A stretch of DNA of 64,000 nucleotides from Amycolatopsis sp. QT-25 (GCF_029369745.1 NZ_CP120210.1:4774001-4838000), one strand, 5' to 3'. Positions 34,200 through 43,374 are shown, counted from the stretch's first letter. Notes: a model not told the origin generated them from the sequence alone. Program-made: numbers and translations.

Positions 34200-34688
34200 A
34201 TGAGCAAAAATCCGGACTCGGCGGACGACGGGGTCGATTCGTCTTTCCCGGTGGACATCGACTTCGAAGTCGATCAACTTACTCAGCGAGTCTCCCGGGC
34301 GGCGGAGGTCAACCTCCGCCTGTCGAAACGCCCCGAACAACGGCGGGTGCACTCCACGGTGGCGAACTGCCTTGCTTTCGGTCGCGCCGGGAACGAACCG
34401 CTCGGCGCGATCCTGTCGGTGGTCGACGAACTGGTCTCCAACGCCTACCGGCACACCGCCACCCCCGGCGAACTCCGCATCATTCGGAAAACCGACGACA
34501 TGCTGATCGAAGTCACCGACAGCGACCCCGACGTGGAGTGGATGACGGCGAGTACCGACGAAGCATCCCGCTCCGGTCACGGGCTTCGTCTTGTCACCCA
34601 CCTGTCGCTCGACTGGGGTGTGTCACCCGAAGGATCCGGGAAAGTCGTATGGGCACTGGTACCGGCGCAGCTGTACTTCGAGCGGTGA
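34200..34688 (+). CDS. RsbW-like anti-sigma factor ATPase
   Basis: A 162-residue GHKL ATPase of the HATPase_c_2 (anti-sigma regulatory kinase) family. The N-box is VVDELVSNAYRHT near residue 80, with the G-box GHGLRLV near 128. The first 40 residues are acidic and not conserved. Relatives bind a sigma factor or phosphorylate an anti-anti-sigma partner; neither is adjacent, which is common for the many orphan copies in actinomycetes. ATG 34200 is chosen because the longer frame upstream has no protein-like composition. Confidence 0.8.
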   Translation: MSKNPDSADDGVDSSFPVDIDFEVDQLTQRVSRAAEVNLRLSKRPEQRRVHSTVANCLAFGRAGNEPLGAILSVVDELVSNAYRHTATPGELRIIRKTDDMLIEVTDSDPDVEWMTASTDEASRSGHGLRLVTHLSLDWGVSPEGSGKVVWALVPAQLYFER

Positions 34689-34739
34689 ACACAGCGCCGG
34701 TGATTGCCCGAGCCTGTTTCCCGGCAGCCGAGGCGGAAA

Positions 34740-35159
34740 CTAGTCACCCGCGAGGATTTCGGCCAGCCGGAAGGTGTCTTCGAGGTAGCGCTCATAGGGG
34801 AAGCCGGCCGCGACGAGCGCCTCGCGGAATTCGTCGTAGAGCGGTTTACCCGCGGTATGGAAGGCTTTCCGGCCGAGTTCGGTGAGCTGGACCAGCCTAC
34901 GCCGCGCGTGGTCCGGGTCGATGGTGATCCGCACCAGACCGTCCGCTTCGAGCGGCCGCAAAGCCCGGCTGATCGCCGGATCGGAGATCGACAGCGCCTG
35001 GGCGAGCCGATGTTGCGTCGTCGGCTCGATTTCCTCGAGAGTGCCCAGAAGCCGTATTTGACTGTAGGTCAACCCGTCGAGGTCATCGGCGCGCCGCCGG
35101 GTCGCTTCACCCATCAGCATGACCACGCGGTGCAGCAGGTCTGCGAGTCCGTCATCCAC
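34740..35159 (-). CDS. MarR-family transcriptional regulator
   Basis: A 139-residue MarR protein. The winged helix includes LTYSQIRLLGTLEEIEPTTQ then HRLAQALSISDPAISRALRP, and the wing has DPDHARRRLVQLTELG. Start is GTG 35159. It is divergently arranged with the DUF6790 gene across a perfect 18-base palindrome, so it very probably represses that gene and itself. Confidence 0.9.
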   Translation of the reverse strand: MDDGLADLLHRVVMLMGEATRRRADDLDGLTYSQIRLLGTLEEIEPTTQHRLAQALSISDPAISRALRPLEADGLVRITIDPDHARRRLVQLTELGRKAFHTAGKPLYDEFREALVAAGFPYERYLEDTFRLAEILAGD

Positions 35160-35183
35160 GACCTCACCATACCAGAGTGTTGA

Positions 35184-35201
35184 CTAGTTAATATTAACTA
35201 G
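35184..35201. promoter_or_regulatory. MarR operator overlapping promoter
   Basis: CTAGTTAAT-ATTAACTAG is a perfect 18-base palindrome, notably AT-rich in this GC-rich region. On the + strand it fills the spacer between TTGACT (35180-35185) and TAAGAC (35203-35208), 17 bases apart, 15 bases before the DUF6790 start. A bound MarR dimer would exclude RNA polymerase. Confidence 0.8.
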
Positions 35202-35215
35202 GTAAGACTGACTGC

Positions 35216-35740
35216 ATGGACAAATTCTCTTACTTCGCCCAATCCGCCTTCCCGCTGGTCTGGATCATCGTTCCCGCCGTTGGGGCCTTCCTCCGGGCCC
35301 GCCACGCGACGTCACCTCGGGAACGGCTCGACATCTGGCAGCGCTGGTGGGCCATCGGCGCCTTCGGCTGCGGCAGCCTGTGGATGACGGTCGCTTTCCT
35401 GGCCTTCCCGGACGTCATGGCCACGGCGATCGGGTTCGACCGGACGCCGTTCATGTTCGAGATCGCCTTCGCCAACCTCGCGCTGGCCGTCCTGGGTTTC
35501 CGGGCCGCCTCGGCGTCCGCGCGCGAGCTGCTCACCATCGGCCTCGGCGGCGCGATGTTCCTCTGGGGAGCCGTGATCGGGCACGTCTACCAATGGTTCG
35601 CGGGCGGTGACCACTCCCCCGGCAACACCGGCGGAGTCCTCGTCACCGACCTCCTGATCCCGGCGGTCATGATCATCCTGGCCGTGCGAGCACGGCGGCT
35701 CGCGCCCGCCTCACGACCGGCCGCGGAAATCACCGCCTGA
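35216..35740 (+). CDS. DUF6790 family membrane protein
   Basis: A 174-residue integral membrane protein with about five hydrophobic helices. It starts SYFAQSAFPLVWIIVPAVGAF and has the FANLALAVLGFRA and FLWGAVIGHVYQWFAGGDHSPGN blocks that I associate with DUF6790. No function is known. It is under the divergent MarR regulator through the palindrome in its promoter and is followed after 23 bases by a TMEM175-like gene, with which it is likely co-transcribed. Confidence 0.8.
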   Translation: MDKFSYFAQSAFPLVWIIVPAVGAFLRARHATSPRERLDIWQRWWAIGAFGCGSLWMTVAFLAFPDVMATAIGFDRTPFMFEIAFANLALAVLGFRAASASARELLTIGLGGAMFLWGAVIGHVYQWFAGGDHSPGNTGGVLVTDLLIPAVMIILAVRARRLAPASRPAAEITA

Positions 35741-35763
35741 GAACGCGGGAACTGTTCCTCACC

Positions 35764-36396
35764 ATGACGACCCAGCCGGACCACACGATCGAAAAGGCCG
35801 CCGCCGAGCGGCTCACCGTCTTCGCCGACGCGGTGATCGCGATCGCGCTCACCTTGCTGGCGCTGGATCTCCCCGTCCCCCACGGCGACACCACCGACGC
35901 CATGCTGAGTTCTATCTCGGCTCACGGCAAGGAATACCTCGCCTTCGCACTCGGTTTCGTGGTGATCGCCGCCCACTGGCGCGCCCACCACGAGATCTTC
36001 CCCTATGTCCGCTCGTCGAGCGGCCGCCTGATCAGCCTCACCCTGGGATGGCTGTTCATGCAGGTCCTGATGCCGTTCGCGACGCGGGTGATCACCGCCG
36101 AGGGAGCGTTCCCGCTCCGGTTCAGCCTGTACGCGATGGTGCAGGTTCTGGCCTCCGCGTCGTTCGCGCTGATCATCCGGGAGATCCGGCGCGAGCACCT
36201 GTACCGGACCGACGGCCCACCCGCGGTGTTCGCCCAAAGCCTGCTGCGCAGCATCTGCTTGGCCGCGGTGTTCGGGATTTCGATTCCGGTCTCGTTCCTG
36301 ACCGGGGACACCGGCGCGTATCTGTGTTGGCTCCTGGCGCCGATCGCACTCGCCGTCGCCCGCCGCGTGCAGGGCCGCAAGTCGTCCGGCAATTGA
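35764..36396 (+). CDS. TMEM175/DUF1211-like membrane protein
   Basis: A 210-residue membrane protein of the TMEM175 (DUF1211) family, bacterial members of which form potassium-selective channels. The signature region of TM1 reads RLTVFADAVIAIALTLLALDLPVP, corresponding to the RxxxFSDxVxAIxxTLLVLxxxVP motif with FAD in place of FSD. Six hydrophobic segments can be seen. Co-transcribed with the DUF6790 gene and therefore probably MarR-controlled. Channel activity is inferred from family only. Confidence 0.8.
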   Translation: MTTQPDHTIEKAAAERLTVFADAVIAIALTLLALDLPVPHGDTTDAMLSSISAHGKEYLAFALGFVVIAAHWRAHHEIFPYVRSSSGRLISLTLGWLFMQVLMPFATRVITAEGAFPLRFSLYAMVQVLASASFALIIREIRREHLYRTDGPPAVFAQSLLRSICLAAVFGISIPVSFLTGDTGAYLCWLLAPIALAVARRVQGRKSSGN

Positions 36397-37090
36397 TCAG
36401 GACCACCCCGCGAAGCGGTCAGGCACCGTTTTCGTCTCGGCTTGGACGCCGTCGATTCCTCGCGGAGCGACGGAATCCGGGCAAGTTCGGGGAGGTCCGC
36501 CTACCCCGCGGGCGGCGTTCACCAAATGGGGACCATGGAATCTGTATGCCTTCACCACTTCCGCACTCCGGCGCAGCAGACCTCCAGCTTCCGACAGAAT
36601 CTTGTCTTGTCGAAGAGAGTCAAACGTGTCGTGTCCGGGCCCGGGATCGTCGCCCTCCCACGAATTTGCTCAGGACTGGTGACTGCGTGGATTGCGGGAC
36701 GTCAGATCTACCACAATCCACACAGTCCCACTTCACCAGCCCGATCATGAACTCCGCGCTGGATGCTCCCTCGCCCCACCGCCGGCACACCCGCGAACAC
36801 GACACGCTTGACTCTTCTTCAAGGCCTCTTCTGACTGGGCTGTCGAAACCTTGCCGAGTCACCACTATTTCGTCCACCGCGTTCGCCGGCATCACCGCCG
36901 ATTCGAATGGTGCGGGCTCGCGGCGGACCGACGGCTCCGATCCGAGGCCATGTCAACCAATCTCGCAAGCGTCCTTCCGCGCTCTCCGGAGCCCACGCGG
37001 ACTTCTACCGGCTCCCCCGGAAGAACAGAACAGCGAGGCTCCGGTGGTTTCGACGACTCGCGGTAGCTCTGGCGAGTACCAGATCCACCA
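36397..37090. other. Convergent intergenic region with long inverted repeat
   Basis: About 700 bases between the convergent TMEM175-like and DivIVA-like genes. The main content is the imperfect inverted repeat at 36610-36823. Open frames on both strands encode Ser/Pro/Cys-rich peptides that mirror each other because of the palindrome, so they are not treated as genes. Confidence 0.5.
36610..36823. repeat. Long imperfect inverted repeat with dispersed relatives
   Basis: The outer arms are near 36612-36637 (GAAGAGAGTCAAACGTGTCG and on) and 36794-36820, and the inner arms are GTGACTGCGTGGATTGCGG (36679-36697) and the inverse of 36711-36731. The 13-base centre is GACGTCAGATCTA. The left half (36622-36697) aligns well with 43752-43826, and the outer core with the repeat at 18437-18518. 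It could fold into a large cruciform or hairpin and sits between convergent genes, so it may also terminate both. Confidence 0.6.
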
Positions 37091-37672
37091 TCATCCGCTG
37101 ATTGTCGCGCCGGTCGGCGAAGTCCCGGACTTGTCCTCGACTGAATCTTCGGGCTTGGCTTCACCATCGAAGCGGTGGCGCAATTCTTCGACAGCGTGGG
37201 CGATTTGGCCGAGTTCGGTCAGCACAGCCCGATTGACCGTGCGGATGGCATCGGCTTCCTCTTCCGCGCGGGAGAGAATGAGCTGCGCCTCGCGACGAGC
37301 GGCCCGTTCGATCGCCTCGCGGGTCTTTTCCGCCTCGGCGGCCGTTTTCTCGGCTGCCGCCAGCAGTACGTCGCTTTCCTTGCGAGCCTGTTCCTTGATC
37401 TCCAGGGCTTCGGTCTTGGCGACCGCGAGAATCTTTTCGATTCGCCTCCCCAAACCGTTGGCCTGGTCCGTTTGCGCGGTTCGAGGCGCGGGAACCTGGG
37501 CTTTCGCGAGCCTGCGCTCCGCCGCCCTCCGCGCCTTCTCCTGCCGGTCCACGCGTTTCTCCGTCGCCCGCACGTACTCGTCCACCTGGCGGCGATCGTA
37601 GCCACGCAGGACGATCGGGAATCGGACGTCGGACTCCGTTGTTTCGTCGGCTTCGGACAGCATACTTTCCAT
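37091..37672 (-). CDS. DivIVA-domain coiled-coil protein
   Basis: A 193-residue cytoplasmic protein. It begins with acidic residues and the DivIVA-type membrane-targeting segment RFPIVLRGYDRRQVDEYV (residues 18-35). A long Ala/Glu/Arg/Lys coiled coil runs to about residue 165, ending in an acidic Ser-rich tail. DivIVA/Wag31 relatives organise polar growth in actinomycetes; shorter variants like this have unknown roles. ATG 37672 is preferred over the longer frame because the domain starts there; the ATG at 37663 is an alternative. Confidence 0.75.
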   Translation of the reverse strand: MESMLSEADETTESDVRFPIVLRGYDRRQVDEYVRATEKRVDRQEKARRAAERRLAKAQVPAPRTAQTDQANGLGRRIEKILAVAKTEALEIKEQARKESDVLLAAAEKTAAEAEKTREAIERAARREAQLILSRAEEEADAIRTVNRAVLTELGQIAHAVEELRHRFDGEAKPEDSVEDKSGTSPTGATISG

Positions 37673-38601
37673 GCGCCCAGTGTCGGCCAAGACAAGGGGA
37701 CCGGCAATCCGAAACGTGCTGTCGGCACTACCCGAGAGCACTTTCGGGGCGTATTCCCACGAAGAAAGAGGCATCGCCGCGGCGAACCGGCAGACGTGAC
37801 GACCGGTCACGTGCATTCCTCTCCAGGGCGCCGTTCATTCCTTGACGGAGGCGCACCGATCTGGACAGACAGGCCATGCCGGTCGCCACCAACGAGCGAC
37901 GCATGTCGGTTCGCACAGCACTTTCCCACTGAACCATCCGAAGACGGCAGTTTCACCCATACCCGGTCGATGGTGTTCCGCCTTCCCTCCCCCTGCGGAA
38001 GTGGGAATACGTCACCGTTATCGCCCTGGACCAGGTTCGCCGTTTGATCGCACCCATATTGCGTCAGTCCACGACAATGATCGAGGCCGCATCAGCAACC
38101 AGATCCAGCCGCTATCAGCCCCCTGATCGAGTGCCGCCTTCGTTCTGCAGGGGGCTCACACGAACCGACCTTCGATGCCGGGTATTGTCCTCCTGATCGT
38201 GTCACGAAGCCTGCTTCACTGGAAACGAACGTAAACCGGTATACCGGGCGAGGCATCTCGAACCCACGGGTTTCCGCCCGGCGTACCCGAGAGAGCGAAC
38301 ATCCCTTGCCGTGACCCCTGGAAAGCAGCCCCGAGGTGTTCACGGACAGGTGAAAGTGGGCCCCGGTGCGGACTTATCGACTTCACCTCTGGTCGAGCCC
38401 AGGTTCGAGTCATCGGTGCGCCGACGCACGATCCGCTGATTTCACGATCCGCAAGCGTCAAGCGCTTACGCGAAGTTTCTTCGCTTACGCGCCGAGTCTT
38501 GTCACCCAGGATGTGGCCGCCGAGGCAGCCGAGCCGCCGGCGTGCGAGGTCCAAAGAGTCACACGTGACCTACCGCGTTCTTCTCGGCTGCTCCTGTCGA
38601 G
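37673..38601. other. Intergenic region with a hairpin, no supported gene
   Basis: About 930 bases. Open frames are short and Arg/Ser/Pro-rich. Two features stand out: the hairpin at 38117-38156 and a direct repeat CGCTTACGCG at 38463-38472 and 38482-38491 around the small palindrome GCGAAG-TTT-CTTCGC. A GGTTCGAGTC string at 38402 resembles a tRNA T-loop but has no stem partners. Confidence 0.45.
38117..38156. terminator. Hairpin in intergenic region
   Basis: AGCCCCCTG (38117-38125) and CAGGGGGCT (38148-38156) form a perfect nine-base stem around a 22-base loop. It is not next to any gene end, so its role as a terminator is uncertain. Confidence 0.3.
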
Positions 38602-39564
38602 TCACGCGCCGCGGGACAGGCGCGGAAGTACGTCCGCTTTCCAGCCGTCGAAGAAGGCGTCCTGATCGGGCCCGATCTGCTGGACGTACACCTCGTCGAA
38701 ACCCGCGTCGACGAACGCCTGCACCTTGTCCAGATGTGCCTGCGGGTCCGGGCCGCAAGCGAACTGGTCACGCACCATCTCCTCGGTCACCAGCTCCGCC
38801 GCGGCGGTGAAGTCGGCCGGATTCGGAAGTGTCGACGGCAGCTTGCCCGGAAGCAGTTCGTTGCGCCACCGTTGATGCGCGGTGCGGACCCCGGCCGCTT
38901 CGGAGTCCGCCCAGCAGACCTTCATTCCACCCTGCACGAGGCGGCCACCTCCACCTTCTCGCCGGTAGAGATCGACCAACTCGGCATCTGGGGAGACCGT
39001 GCAGAACCCGTCCCCGGCCCGTGCGGCGAGTTTGGTGGCGGCGGGCCCGAACCCCGACACGAAGATCGGCACCGGACGCTCGGGCAGGGTGTAGACGCGT
39101 GCGTGGTCGACCGTGTAGTGCGTGCCCCGGTGACTGACCACCTCACCCGAATGCAGGGCACGAATGATCTCGATCGCTTCTTCCAGCATCTCGAGCCGGA
39201 CGGGCGGAGGCGGCCACTGCTCCCCTGTGACGTGCTCGTTCAGCGCTTCGCCGGTGCCGACTCCCAGGGTGAACCCGCCGCGACACTGCACTGCCGCCGT
39301 GGCCGCCGCCTGGGCGACGACGACCGGATGCGTGCGGATGAGCGGACAAGTGACCGCCGTCGTGATCGGCAACGACGTCACCTCGCTGAGCGCGCCGATG
39401 ACCGACCAGACGAACGGGCTCTGCCCCTGCTCCTCGATCCAGGGGTGGAAATGATCGGAGATCCACAACCGATCGAATCCGGCCGCTTCGGCCTTGCGAG
39501 CCTGCTCGACCAATTCGCGCGGGCCGAACTCTTCGCACGAGAGAAAGTATCCGACGCTCACCAT
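38602..39564 (-). CDS. F420-dependent (LLM class) oxidoreductase, TIGR03557-like
   Basis: A 320-residue TIM-barrel luciferase-like protein resembling the F420-dependent glucose-6-phosphate-dehydrogenase group. Marks are the start VGYFLSCEEFGPRELVEQAR, ISDHFHPWIEEQGQSPFVW, FTLGVGTGEALNEHVTG and the C-terminal GFDEVYVQQIGPDQD. It is expected to transfer hydride to or from the deazaflavin F420 in the cytoplasm. The substrate is unknown. ATG 39564; the neighbouring gene downstream is 900 bases away, so it stands alone. Confidence 0.88.
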   Translation of the reverse strand: MVSVGYFLSCEEFGPRELVEQARKAEAAGFDRLWISDHFHPWIEEQGQSPFVWSVIGALSEVTSLPITTAVTCPLIRTHPVVVAQAAATAAVQCRGGFTLGVGTGEALNEHVTGEQWPPPPVRLEMLEEAIEIIRALHSGEVVSHRGTHYTVDHARVYTLPERPVPIFVSGFGPAATKLAARAGDGFCTVSPDAELVDLYRREGGGGRLVQGGMKVCWADSEAAGVRTAHQRWRNELLPGKLPSTLPNPADFTAAAELVTEEMVRDQFACGPDPQAHLDKVQAFVDAGFDEVYVQQIGPDQDAFFDGWKADVLPRLSRGA

Positions 39565-39638
39565 GAGCCTGGGTTTCCCTGGATGATCATCGGTAAACCC
39601 GGCGGAGGCGGAATCGGCTCGCTTCCGACTCCGGCCCG

Positions 39639-39869
39639 TTACCGGGACAGGCGGTTCGCCAGCAGCCGCTTGCCTTGCTCGGCGCCTTTGCGGCTCTCCG
39701 CCTGGGCACGGTTGAAGAAGTCGGCCAATTCTTCGTCTCCGTCGCGCTCGGCGTCCTTCGCATACGTCTCCATGCGCAGAGCGTTGGACAGACAGGCTTC
39801 GGTGAACCAGATGAGGTTGTAGTGCTTGTCCTTGGTGCCGGTGACTTCGCCGGTCTCGGAGTTCGCCAC
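39639..39869 (-). CDS. Small hypothetical helical protein
   Basis: A 76-residue, strongly charged, helical protein (ANSETGEVTGTKDKHYNLIW, then Ala/Glu/Lys/Arg-rich). GTG 39869 has AAAGGAG just upstream; the longer frame to 40112 is Ser/Arg-rich and not credible. Similar short proteins of unknown function are common in actinobacteria. I do not recognise a named family. It lies 74 bases before the F420-type gene on the same strand and could share its transcript. Confidence 0.6.
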   Translation of the reverse strand: MANSETGEVTGTKDKHYNLIWFTEACLSNALRMETYAKDAERDGDEELADFFNRAQAESRKGAEQGKRLLANRLSR

Positions 39870-40405
39870 GATGGCTCCTTTGCTCGTCGAACCGACCGGA
39901 TACCCGGCAGACACGGTTTCATACGCGGCCGAGGGAAACCCACTGTCGGTCCCTGTCGCGGAGCGGTGCCGAGACGCGCCCGCCCAGTGAACGAATGGCG
40001 AAAGCCTTTCACTCTGGGTGACAGGCTTTCTGGCGCTGAGGTTTGCGTGAGTTCTGAACCCTGATCGTGTGTCATCCTGTCGTGATTCCGCCGAGAACGT
40101 CGAATCGAGCAAAAATCGCCGACCCTTCCCGCGCGAGACGTGATCGGCGACCTCTTCGGTGGATGAGCGAGGTCACCTTCGCCATAGCCCCCGCATGGTC
40201 GCAGCACGTCCGGCGGAGGACTTCGCAACCGAGCGCCCCGTCGACTCGCGCCCCGGTCGCTGTGGAGCCGTGTCTCGTCCCGGATTCTCCGTGGTGCCGA
40301 GAAAGCTTCGACCCGGCAGATCCTCCAGCCGTTCGAGGCCGACACGCAGGACATCCGAGTGCACTGCCCGGTTTGGTGGCGGGCCGGCTCGGGAAGTACG
40401 TGCAC
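39870..40405. other. Intergenic region without supported gene
   Basis: About 536 bases with only Arg-rich open frames on both strands. No recognisable protein, RNA or clear palindrome was seen. Confidence 0.4.
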
Positions 40406-40746
40406 ATGTCGAGACCGGTGGACGAGCAAGCGACCCCGACGGAACGACGACACCGAGGCCGAAGGTGGGTGTCGAGCCACGGCGGAGTGATGAGTCTTGC
40501 CGCGGCGGTGTTCTTCGGCGCGATGGGCGTGGGGTACGGCTCCGACAAAGACGGTGAAGTGAGCTGGGTGAACCCGGTGATGGCGGGAGCATCGGCGTGG
40601 TGTTCGGTGCGTTGCTCGGCTATGGCCTGTCGATGGAAGTCCGTGATTCGAAACCGAAAGGCGCGCGACGCGTGCTGGTCGTCGTCGGGCTGGTGTTCTG
40701 TGCCGCGGTAGTCCTGGGGATGCGGTACCTCCGATACCGGACGTGA
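40406..40746 (+). pseudogene. Frameshifted small membrane protein
   Basis: From ATG 40406 the frame encodes a charged start and a membrane helix MSLAAAVFFGAMGVGYGSD, then WVNPVMAGA. After about 40589 the hydrophobic pattern continues only in the next frame: SIGVVFGALLGYGLSMEV and VLVVVGLVFCAAVVLGMRYL, to TGA 40744-40746. A single-base indel near 40589 explains the break. The reconstructed protein has three membrane helices and about 113 residues; the family is not recognised. It could be a real mutation or a sequencing error. Confidence 0.55.
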
Positions 40747-40888
40747 CTCACCGCGATCGTCGTGCCGAGCACACGGACCCCCCGGCAGGGACGACGGTGG
40801 CACTTCCCCCGCTGCGCGCGACAAAGCATGGCGTTTCGCTTCGAGCCGTCGAGCACACGGTGAAGGGGTGAGCCGTCCGCGTATCCGG

Positions 40889-41553
40889 TCAGTGGCGCTG
40901 AGCCGTGACTCGTGGCCCGCTCAGCCCCAGGGTCGCGAACGTGCCGAGGACGGCGGCCCCCAGTGCCACGAAGATACCCGCGGGCAGATCGGGGGTGTCG
41001 TGGCCGAGCGCGACGGTGCCGATCACCGTCGTGCCGAGCGCGGAGCCGAGTTGCGGCGCGGTGTTGAGCAGGCCGGACGCGATGCCGCGGTCCGTCTCCC
41101 CCACCACGGCCGTCCCGGCGTTCGTCGCCGCCACCGAGGCCGAGCCGAGACCGCTTCCCGAGATCGCGAGTGACACCGCGAATCCCGCCGTCGAACCGGC
41201 GCGCAGGGCGATCAGCCCGATCACCAGTGCCGCCACGACAGCGCCGAACGAGCCGAAGGCGACCGCTCGGGCACTGAGCCGGTCCAGCAACCGAGTGCCG
41301 AGCCAACTCCCGCAGACGACACCGAAGCTGAAGGGGCGATCAGGAATCCGGTCGTCCCGGCCGGCAAACCTTGCTGCTGCTGGAAGAGCACGCTGGCGGG
41401 CGTGGTGGCGAAGGTCAGCGCGAACGCCACCGCGAGCGCGGCGTCGAACCGCAGGGCGCCGGCCAGACGCGCCGGGACCAGCGGCTCGGTGGCCCGCCGC
41501 TCGACCACCACGAAGCCCGCCAGCAGACCCACGGAGATCACGAGGGCGATCGC
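40889..41553 (-). pseudogene. MFS transporter C-terminal half, frameshifted relic
   Basis: Minus-strand sequence encodes MFS helices in two frames. One frame has VISVGLLAGFVVVERRATEP and TFATTPASVLFQQQQGLPAG; after a shift near 41335 the other gives FSFGVVCGSWLGTRLLDRL and on to a stop at 40889. The combined stretch matches TM7-TM14 of a DHA2-type exporter. The N-terminal half is missing and is replaced by the start of an unrelated dehydrogenase. It is therefore a truncated, frameshifted relic. Confidence 0.65.
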
Positions 41554-41663
41554 GCGGCGACGACCAACCGGGCCCCGGCGCCGTGCAGATGCCGCACCAG
41601 ATGCCCGCCGACGAAGCCGAGCCCGCCGGGGACGACGATGGTTTCCTTTTCTTCGGTCGACAT
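41553..41663 (-). pseudogene. N-terminal fragment of an extended SDR
   Basis: From ATG 41663, with AGAGGA nine bases upstream, the frame reads MSTEEKETIVVPGGLGFVGG and continues to RLVVAAR, the NAD-binding beta-alpha-beta of an extended short-chain dehydrogenase. After 37 codons it runs into MFS sequence in another frame and stops. A deletion has joined two neighbouring genes. Confidence 0.6.
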
Positions 41664-41734
41664 GTTCGTTCCTCTATCGAACGCGATGAAGTCTTTTCGG
41701 CAGCACGGAACACCGCTGCCGGGCGAAAGTCGAT

Positions 41735-42370
41735 TCAGCTGCTGATCGCCAGCGCGCCGCCGAGGCCGACGAGCGCCGTCCCGGTGACCCGGTCGAGCAC
41801 CTTGCGCGGGCCGCCGCGGCGCATCAGGCCCGACAACCGGGCCGTGAGCAGCACGAACAGTCCCCACCAAAGGATCCCCAGTGCGATGTCCAACCCGCCG
41901 AGCAACAGCACCTGGGGCGCCACCGCGGCGTCCCGGTCGATGAACTGGGGCAGCACGCTCACGAAGAAGAGGGCTGCTTTCGGGTTGAGCACGTTGGAAA
42001 AGAACGCCTGGCGGAAGATCCGCGACGGGCGTTCGGCCACCGGTTCGTCCGCTTCCTCGGCGGGCTTCCCGTTCGCCGGCTCACTCTTCCAGGACTTCCA
42101 GAGTGCCTGTGCCCCCAGGTAGACCAGGTACGCGGCTCCGACGAGCTTGAGCACGGTGAACGCGATGGAACTGTGGAGGAGAGCGGTCGAAACGCCGAGG
42201 GCCGCGGCCGTCATGTGCACGGCCAGGCCGCACTGGACACCGATCGCCGCGACGAATCCGCTGGAGCGCCGCCGCGCCGCATAGCGCAGGATCACCATCC
42301 AGTCCGGGCCCGGAACGACGTAGGCGACCATGACCACGCCGATGAACACCGCCAGCGTCCCCGCGCTCAT
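41735..42370 (-). CDS. LysE/RhtB-family amino acid exporter
   Basis: A 211-residue membrane protein of the LysE family, which exports amino acids or small metabolites. The conserved YVVPGPDWMVILRYAARR near residue 20 and FFSNVLNPKAALFFVSVLPQF near 130 are diagnostic. About six hydrophobic segments are present, with a charged Pro/Glu-rich loop near residues 100-120. GGGAGG lies four bases before ATG 42370. It is intact although several neighbours are broken. Confidence 0.9.
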   Translation of the reverse strand: MSAGTLAVFIGVVMVAYVVPGPDWMVILRYAARRRSSGFVAAIGVQCGLAVHMTAAALGVSTALLHSSIAFTVLKLVGAAYLVYLGAQALWKSWKSEPANGKPAEEADEPVAERPSRIFRQAFFSNVLNPKAALFFVSVLPQFIDRDAAVAPQVLLLGGLDIALGILWWGLFVLLTARLSGLMRRGGPRKVLDRVTGTALVGLGGALAISS

Positions 42371-42496
42371 CGTCCTCCCTCTCCCGGATTTCTTCGCACG
42401 CCTCGCCCGTCCGTGTTCCCGATCATGGGCCGCTCCAATCACCCGTCCGGCGGCCCTCGGATCGACGCCACTCGGAAGCAGGTATCCGGCATCGGC
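42371..42496. other. Spacer between LysE gene and ectA-like relic
   Basis: A short spacer on the minus strand that should carry the LysE promoter. No clear palindrome was found. Confidence 0.3.
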
Positions 42497-43015
42497 TCAG
42501 CCCTGCCGCGGTTTCGCGATGGAGAATCGGTACAGCATCTCCACTTCGTGTCCGTCGCCGAGTTCCCCGGTGCCGAACAATTCGCTGATCTCCGATTGCC
42601 CGTCGTATTGGGCGACGGGTTTCCGCATCAGCATGATGATGGCCCTGTTGCCGGGGTTGACCGTCGTTTCGAAGGTCCGCGCGCCTTGGGCGCGGACGCG
42701 GCGGGTGATCTCGTCCATCATCGCGAACGCGAGCCCGGTACCGGCCGGTCCTGGTTGATCGCCGACTGCCAAGCGAAGTAAATGGCCGGATAGCGCGGCG
42801 GCCGGTACCCGGTGACGAAGCCGAGGATCGCGCCGTCGTGCTCGGCCAGCAGGGACGTCGACGCGAAATCGCGGCACCAGATCAGATACGCGTACCGCGT
42901 GTCGACGTCGAGCCGCCCGGAACGGCGGACGAGATCGTGCACGGCGGCCGTCCCCGGCCGTCGACGGCCGCAGGGTCACCTGCCGCGCGGTCGGTCCGGT
43001 GAGTACGGAGGTCAT
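42497..43015 (-). pseudogene. EctA-like diaminobutyrate acetyltransferase, double frameshift
   Basis: The N-terminus (TSVLTGPTARQVTLRPSTAG, from ATG 43015) and C-terminus (LAFAMMDEITRRVRAQGART and on) share one frame. The central part, DVDTRYAYLIWCRDFASTSL, then AEHDGAILGFVTGYRPP, lies in another frame. It matches diaminobutyrate acetyltransferase (EctA) of ectoine synthesis, a GNAT enzyme. Two compensating indels, near 42955 and 42745, break it. No ectB or ectC is nearby, so even if functional it is an orphan. Confidence 0.65.
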
Positions 43016-43374
43016 CGTGCCGCCTCGATTCGTGCGGTCACGGCGGTTCGAGACAGGACGGGGCGTGCTCGCCGTTCCACGTCGCGACCCGGTCCGTCGG
43101 TTCGTGTGGCTGGCTGTTGAAGCCACGCCAGGCCCTTCGGCGATTTCGCGCCTGCCTCCGACTTCAGCACGCCAAGTCTGCTTACCTCTCGATAGAACGC
43201 TCATTGCCACTCACGGCCACAAGCGGTCAAGCACCGCACGCCCGATCGCCGCATGGCGGGTATCGCCGAAGATTTCCTGCTCTCGCTCGTCGCTATCGTC
43301 CAGCGACTCGGGGACAGCACGCCGGACTTGCTCCCGCCTGCACAGCGCAGGCGAGTGCGGGCCGCTTTCCGTGT
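43016..43374. other. Intergenic region, no supported gene
   Basis: About 360 bases. Frames on both strands are Arg-rich; one + strand frame (MAGIAEDFLLSLVAIVQRLG, from 43253) looks slightly protein-like but runs antisense through the lipoprotein gene and has no ribosome site. I treat it as unsupported. Confidence 0.35.

Noticed and set aside
38236..38300. Minus-strand GGGTTCGAGATGCC resembling a tRNA 3' half
   Set aside because: The five-base stem beside the loop is not complementary and no D or anticodon arm fits.
38395..38425. tRNA-like T-loop string GGTTCGAGTC
   Set aside because: Bases around it do not form a T-stem or acceptor stem; no cloverleaf can be drawn.
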